Source: Herbidospora daliensis
GTDB lineage: Bacteria > Actinomycetota > Actinomycetes > Streptosporangiales > Streptosporangiaceae
Reading direction: 5' to 3'
DNA: 64,000 bases
NCBI RefSeq assembly: GCF_001570585.1
Contig: NZ_BBXF01000002.1
Span: forward strand, 310,001-374,000
The notes under the pieces are model-generated. The model saw nothing but the letters and a program-made list of their open reading frames with translations. It was not told the DNA's origin and did not search any database. This document shows, in pieces, positions 61,878 through 64,000 of the stretch (positions are counted from its first letter, which is position 1; every line of letters begins with the position of its first letter). Position numbers and translations under genes: made by a program.

Positions 61878-62260
61878 TCGAACATGTCGTCGAAGTGTTC
61901 CATGATCGGCCGCACGTCGACGTACTGCCCCTCGCCCTCCTGGCCGGGCGTGCGGGCCAGCTGGGCGGCGATCTCGGTGGCGCGGTCGAAGCCGGCGCAC
62001 TCGACGATCGTGTAGCCGACCAGCACCTCCTGGGTCTCCGGGTAGGGGCCGTCGGTGACGACCGGGACCCCGCCCTGCAACGAGATCCGGCGCGTGTGGA
62101 CGGGCGCCGACAGGCCCTTGGCGTCGACGAACTCGCCCGACTCGACCAGGTCGTTGTTCCACTTCTCCATGAACGCGTGCATCTCGGCCACTTCGGGGCC
62201 GCCGGTCGCCATGGCGTCGAAGTCACGCTGTGAGCCGTACAGCATGATCATGTATTTCAT
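61874..62260 (-). CDS. YCII/DGPF-domain protein
   Basis: A 128-residue DGPF-domain protein. The signature VVTDGPYPETQEVLVGY is near 68-84, and HAFMEKWNNDLVESGE is the conserved first helix. Family members are small dimeric proteins of unknown activity genetically linked to ECF42 sigma factors. Its stop overlaps the start of the sigma gene. It is divergent from the metallo-hydrolase at 62342. Confidence 0.93.
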   Translation of the reverse strand: MKYMIMLYGSQRDFDAMATGGPEVAEMHAFMEKWNNDLVESGEFVDAKGLSAPVHTRRISLQGGVPVVTDGPYPETQEVLVGYTIVECAGFDRATEIAAQLARTPGQEGEGQYVDVRPIMEHFDDMFE

Positions 62261-62341
62261 GATCCGATCTCCCTTCGCTCACCTGATACGTCGGAGCCGG
62301 GGACTCCCGCCGGACATGCCCGGAACGCCAAAATACGGGGC

Positions 62342-63088
62342 ATGACGGAGGTTGCATTCACCCATGTCGGCGGCCCGACGTTACTCATCGAGTTCGAGGG
62401 TCTCCGGTTGCTGACCGATCCGACCTTCGACGCGCCCGGCCGGAGGTACAACTTCGGCTTCGGCACCTCGTCGACCAAGGTCGCCGGACCGGCGCTCACG
62501 CCCGACGAGATCGGGCCGGTCGACGCGGTGCTGCTCACCCACGACCACCACGACGACAACCTCGACGCCGCCGGACGCGCCTTCCTGAAGGACGTCCCGC
62601 TGGTGATCACCACCCACTCGGGGGCGACCCGGATCGGCGGCACGGGCCTGCGTCCCGGCGAGAGCACCCGCCTGAACGACGTCAAGATCACCGCCACCCC
62701 CTGCCGCCACGGGCCGCCGCTGAGCCACCCCATCGTCGGCGACGTCATCGGGTTCGCCCTCGAATGGCCCGGCCAGACCCACGGCCCGTTGTGGATCACG
62801 GGAGACACCGTCCTGTACGCCCCCCTCCGGCAGACCGCCCGCACGCTGAAGCCCGGCACGGTCGTCTTCCACCTGGGCGGCGTGCGGTTCCCGATCACCG
62901 GCCCGCTGCGCTACACGATGACGGGCCGCGACGCGGTGACCCTGCTCGGCGACATGGCGCCGGCCAACGTCTTCGCCGTCCACTGGGAGGGCTGGTCGCA
63001 CTTCCGGGACGGCCGGGAGGGCATCGTCCAGGCTCAGTTGCCCTTGACCTGGTTCCCCATGGGCGAGGGCCTGACGGCCCAGGTCTAG
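62342..63088 (+). CDS. MBL-fold metallo-hydrolase
   Basis: A 248-residue metallo-beta-lactamase-fold protein of the UlaG-like branch. The metal motif reads THDHHDDN (66-73): His67, His69 and Asp71 match HxHxDH, but the final His is replaced by Asp72. Further ligands: CRHGPPLSH and ITGDTVLY, and the final His in VHWEGWSHF. The changed residue may alter the metal site. The substrate is unknown. It is divergent from the DGPF gene and followed after 33 nt by an epimerase in the same direction. Confidence 0.9.
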   Translation: MTEVAFTHVGGPTLLIEFEGLRLLTDPTFDAPGRRYNFGFGTSSTKVAGPALTPDEIGPVDAVLLTHDHHDDNLDAAGRAFLKDVPLVITTHSGATRIGGTGLRPGESTRLNDVKITATPCRHGPPLSHPIVGDVIGFALEWPGQTHGPLWITGDTVLYAPLRQTARTLKPGTVVFHLGGVRFPITGPLRYTMTGRDAVTLLGDMAPANVFAVHWEGWSHFRDGREGIVQAQLPLTWFPMGEGLTAQV

Positions 63089-63121
63089 TTTCGGGTGCAT
63101 ACCCTGGGGCATTCGCCCGAT

Positions 63122-64000
63122 ATGCGAGTAATCGTGGTAGGTGCGACCGGAAACGTCGGCACGAGTGTCCTCGCGGCTCTGGAAGCGGATCCCGAGGTCA
63201 CCTCGATCGTGGGGGTGGCCCGTCGGCTGCCCGGGGCGATGGGAGGCAAGACCGTCTTCCGGGCGGCGGACATCTCCACCGACGACCTGGTGGAGATCTT
63301 CGCCGGGGCCGACGTGGTGATCCACCTCGCCTGGCTCTTCCAGCCCATGCGCAACCCGATCCTGACCTGGCGCAACAACGTCATCGGCGGCATCCGCGTC
63401 TTCAACGCCGTCGCCGAGGCGGGCGTGCCCGCGCTGGTGTACGCCTCCTCCGTCGGCGCCTACTCGCCCGGCGGCCTGGTCGACGAGACCTGGCCCACCC
63501 ACGGCTGGCCCGGGGCGCCCTACGGCCGCGAGAAGGCCTACCTGGAGCGGGTCCTGGACGTCTTCGAGCGCGACCACTCCGACGTCCGGGTGGTGCGGAT
63601 GCGCCCCGGGTTCATCTTCAAGCGCGAGGCCGCCACCCAGCAGCGGCGGCTCTTCGTCGGCCCGCTCGCGCCCCGGCCGGGCCGGATCCCGCTGGTCCCC
63701 GACATCCCGGGGCTCAAGCTGCAGATCCTGCACACCGACGACGCGGCCCAGGCCTACCGCCTGGCGGCGACCAAGCCGGTGCGCGGCGCGTTCAACATCG
63801 CCAGCGAGCCGGTGCTCGACATGCCCATGGTGGCCGAACTGCTCGACGCCCGGCTGGTGCCGGTGCCCGCCGGGCTGGCCCGCATCGCGGTCTCGGCGGC
63901 CTGGCGGCTGCGGCTGATCCCGACCATGCCCGGCATGCTGGACATCGCCCTGCACATCCCGGTCATGGACACCTCGCGGGCCCGCGAGGAGCTCGGCTGG
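63122..64000 (+). CDS. NAD-dependent epimerase/dehydratase (truncated by window end)
   Basis: The first 293 codons of an extended SDR-family protein that runs off the right edge. GATGNVG at 7-13 is the dinucleotide-binding loop; VIHLAWLF, VYASSVGAYSPG and the catalytic YGREK (Tyr and Lys) are all present, then RPGFIF. Substrates are typically nucleotide sugars or other hydroxy compounds; the family is too broad to choose. The start is ATG 63122. No frameshift is seen within the visible part. Confidence 0.92.
   Translation, partial: MRVIVVGATGNVGTSVLAALEADPEVTSIVGVARRLPGAMGGKTVFRAADISTDDLVEIFAGADVVIHLAWLFQPMRNPILTWRNNVIGGIRVFNAVAEAGVPALVYASSVGAYSPGGLVDETWPTHGWPGAPYGREKAYLERVLDVFERDHSDVRVVRMRPGFIFKREAATQQRRLFVGPLAPRPGRIPLVPDIPGLKLQILHTDDAAQAYRLAATKPVRGAFNIASEPVLDMPMVAELLDARLVPVPAGLARIAVSAAWRLRLIPTMPGMLDIALHIPVMDTSRAREELGW

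Overview
The window is a visibly GC-rich stretch of an actinomycete chromosome. GC-biased codon use, frequent GTG and TTG starts, FxsA/FxsB/FxsT peptide-system genes, a Streptomyces-type gas vesicle cluster, an ECF sigma factor paired with a DGPF/YCII protein, a divergent phosphoketolase/acetate kinase pair and many small regulators all fit a filamentous actinobacterium. Streptosporangiales is my guess. I see no rRNA, no intact tRNA and no transposase.

Layout. (1) 1-2433: a small Cys-pair protein, an XRE/TPR regulator and a NUDIX hydrolase. (2) 2896-17416: a complete type I-E CRISPR-Cas locus. The genes cas3, cas8e, cse2, cas7e, cas5e, cas6e, cas1e and cas2e all read rightward and lie between two arrays that face outward. 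Array 1 has 32 repeats on the minus strand and array 2 has 48 repeats on the plus strand. Both leader ends point toward the cas genes, and both outer ends carry decayed repeats. (3) 17417-19192: a tRNA-3'-end-like scrap, a strong terminator and an MFS exporter. (4) 19374-27806: the most unusual region. A minus-strand unit of an FxsA-like peptide, a SIR2-domain protein and an nSTAND1-TPR NTPase diverges from an FxsT-type NB-ARC/TPR gene, which converges on a HExxH protein plus FxsB radical SAM operon. It looks like an FxSxx-COOH peptide-modification system wired to a putative NAD-consuming effector and a STAND sensor, right beside the CRISPR locus. (5) 27959-31221: an eight-gene gas vesicle operon, gvpA-F-G-O-J-L-S-K. 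(6) 31344-64000: ordinary accessory and housekeeping genes. These include a BtrH_N protein with an AraC regulator, a tiny secreted peptide, MarR, a TrkH/TrkA potassium channel, an ArsB/NhaD antiporter, a two-component system, a polar amino-acid ABC transporter, tandem paralogous membrane proteins, phosphoketolase with acetate kinase, a PrsW-type protease, a pentapeptide-repeat protein, a four-EF-hand calcium protein, a TetR-hydrolase unit with a visible operator, ECF42-type sigma plus DGPF protein, and a truncated epimerase at the right edge.

How the genes fit together. The I-E system has every canonical gene with its catalytic residues, and the leader-proximal ends of both arrays are homogeneous, so it looks functional. 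A repeat-like hairpin sits alone in the cas3-cas8e gap, where a crRNA-like regulator could act. The FXS/SIR2/STAND region contains three signal-transduction NTPase/TPR or NAD-enzyme proteins of types known from prokaryotic immunity, together with a peptide-maturation pair, and I regard it as the best candidate for an undescribed system. The rest is regulation, transport and central carbon metabolism.
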